From the NCBI RefSeq assembly GCF_003601975.1, contig NZ_QZWZ01000041.1:1-52493 (forward strand): DNA of 52,493 nt. Direction: 5' to 3'. The position numbers were made by a program, and so were the translations under genes. The notes under the pieces were generated by a model. It made no database searches. It was given only the letters and a program-made list of their open reading frames with translations, and was not told the DNA's origin. Of this stretch, positions 52,374 to 52,493 are shown piece by piece; positions within the stretch are counted from its first letter, which is position 1; each line of letters begins with the position of its first letter. This stretch comes from Mesorhizobium waimense (GTDB lineage Bacteria > Pseudomonadota > Alphaproteobacteria > Rhizobiales > Rhizobiaceae).

Positions 52374-52493
52374 ACGAAGCCGCTGACGCGGCATTTGGCG
52401 GGTCGGTTTGCGGGTGAAGCTTCTGTTTTGGAGGATTGCGGCTGTTGAAGCGCAATCTTGAGAACAGGAGCAATAAAATGGCCGAGTTGAGCC
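52347..52493. repeat. Right copy of the 147-bp terminal inverted repeat
   Basis: Exact reverse complement of positions 1-147. The order from the inside is CTAG (52347-52350), GACCAATCGACATTCAGG..., 127 bp of leader, AGGAG (52466-52470) and the ATG of the outward gene (52478). Sequence outside the window is needed to see how far it extends. Confidence 0.95.
52478..52493 (+). CDS. 5' end of an outward-reading gene (M-A-E-L-S...), right copy
   Basis: Start of the same gene as at 1-16, here on the plus strand; ATG at 52478 with AGGAG 7 nt upstream. Only five codons are visible. A transposase or another mobile-element gene is likely because the sequence is repeated, but the residues do not identify a family. 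Confidence 0.55.

Overview
The window reads as chromosome or large-replicon DNA of a high-GC alphaproteobacterium of the Rhizobiales. Mesorhizobium or a close relative is my best guess. Grounds are the GC-rich codon use, many ABC transporters, rhizobial small-protein families (DUF3606, DUF1772, DUF2778, DUF4239), and two intergenic palindromes built on CTCCCC/GGGGAG. No replication origin, rRNA, tRNA, CRISPR array or complete transposase gene was seen.

The most striking structural feature is that the window is bracketed by a perfect 147-bp inverted repeat (1-147 and 52347-52493). Each copy carries a Shine-Dalgarno and start codon of the same outward-reading gene (M-A-E-L-S...). Each has CTAG on its inner edge. 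On the right the repeat interrupts an AHSA1/SRPBCC gene after codon 26; on the left it begins inside the last codons of a GntR gene, where CTAG supplies the stop. The simplest reading is two copies of one mobile element, inserted in opposite orientation and facing outward.

Layout. 0.1-7.7 kb: a probable sialic-acid uptake and catabolism locus, with a divergent NanR-like GntR regulator, a five-domain peptide-type ABC transporter (binding protein, two permeases, fused double ATPase) and an N-acetylneuraminate-lyase-like aldolase whose active-site residues sit at the same numbers as in E. coli NanA. 7.7-13.6 kb: small stress or envelope genes, a cytochrome c', and a DUF2778/Tlde1-type L,D-transpeptidase-like protein. 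13.9-17.5 kb: a ThuA/Gfo-Idh-MocA sugar pair, adenosine deaminase and a broken GFA-family gene. 17.5-23.2 kb: a polar amino-acid ABC transporter operon, a saccharopine-dehydrogenase-like gene broken by an internal inversion, an Lrp regulator and a DUF849 enzyme. 23.4-26.4 kb: a hydroxycinnamate (ferulate/coumarate) operon (MarR repressor, HCHL, CoA ligase) with two clear CTATG-N3-CATAG operators. 26.5-33.8 kb: phytochelatin-synthase-like protein, OsmC, AhpD-like protein, patatin lipoprotein, 2OG-Fe(II) oxygenase, ABC-F ATPase, glutathione transferase. 34.3-37.5 kb: an unusual operon with an HD-GYP/LuxR fusion regulator, a small dimeric-barrel-like protein and a signal-less periplasmic-binding-fold protein. 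37.7-41 kb: LysR, PhzF and epoxide hydrolase. 41-45.8 kb: a CHASE-PAS-GGDEF-EAL protein and a winged-helix/TPR regulator. 46-51.5 kb: class II aldolase, acyl-CoA synthetase, serine hydrolase and small proteins. 51.9-52.4 kb: an ArsR repressor overlapping its own operator, and the truncated AHSA1 gene.

Three genes are broken in ways visible directly: a 1-nt deletion in a DHFR/RibD-like gene (about 8193), a 1-nt deletion in a GFA gene (about 17357), and a roughly 183-bp inversion in the saccharopine-dehydrogenase-like gene. These may be real decay or assembly error, and reads would settle which.
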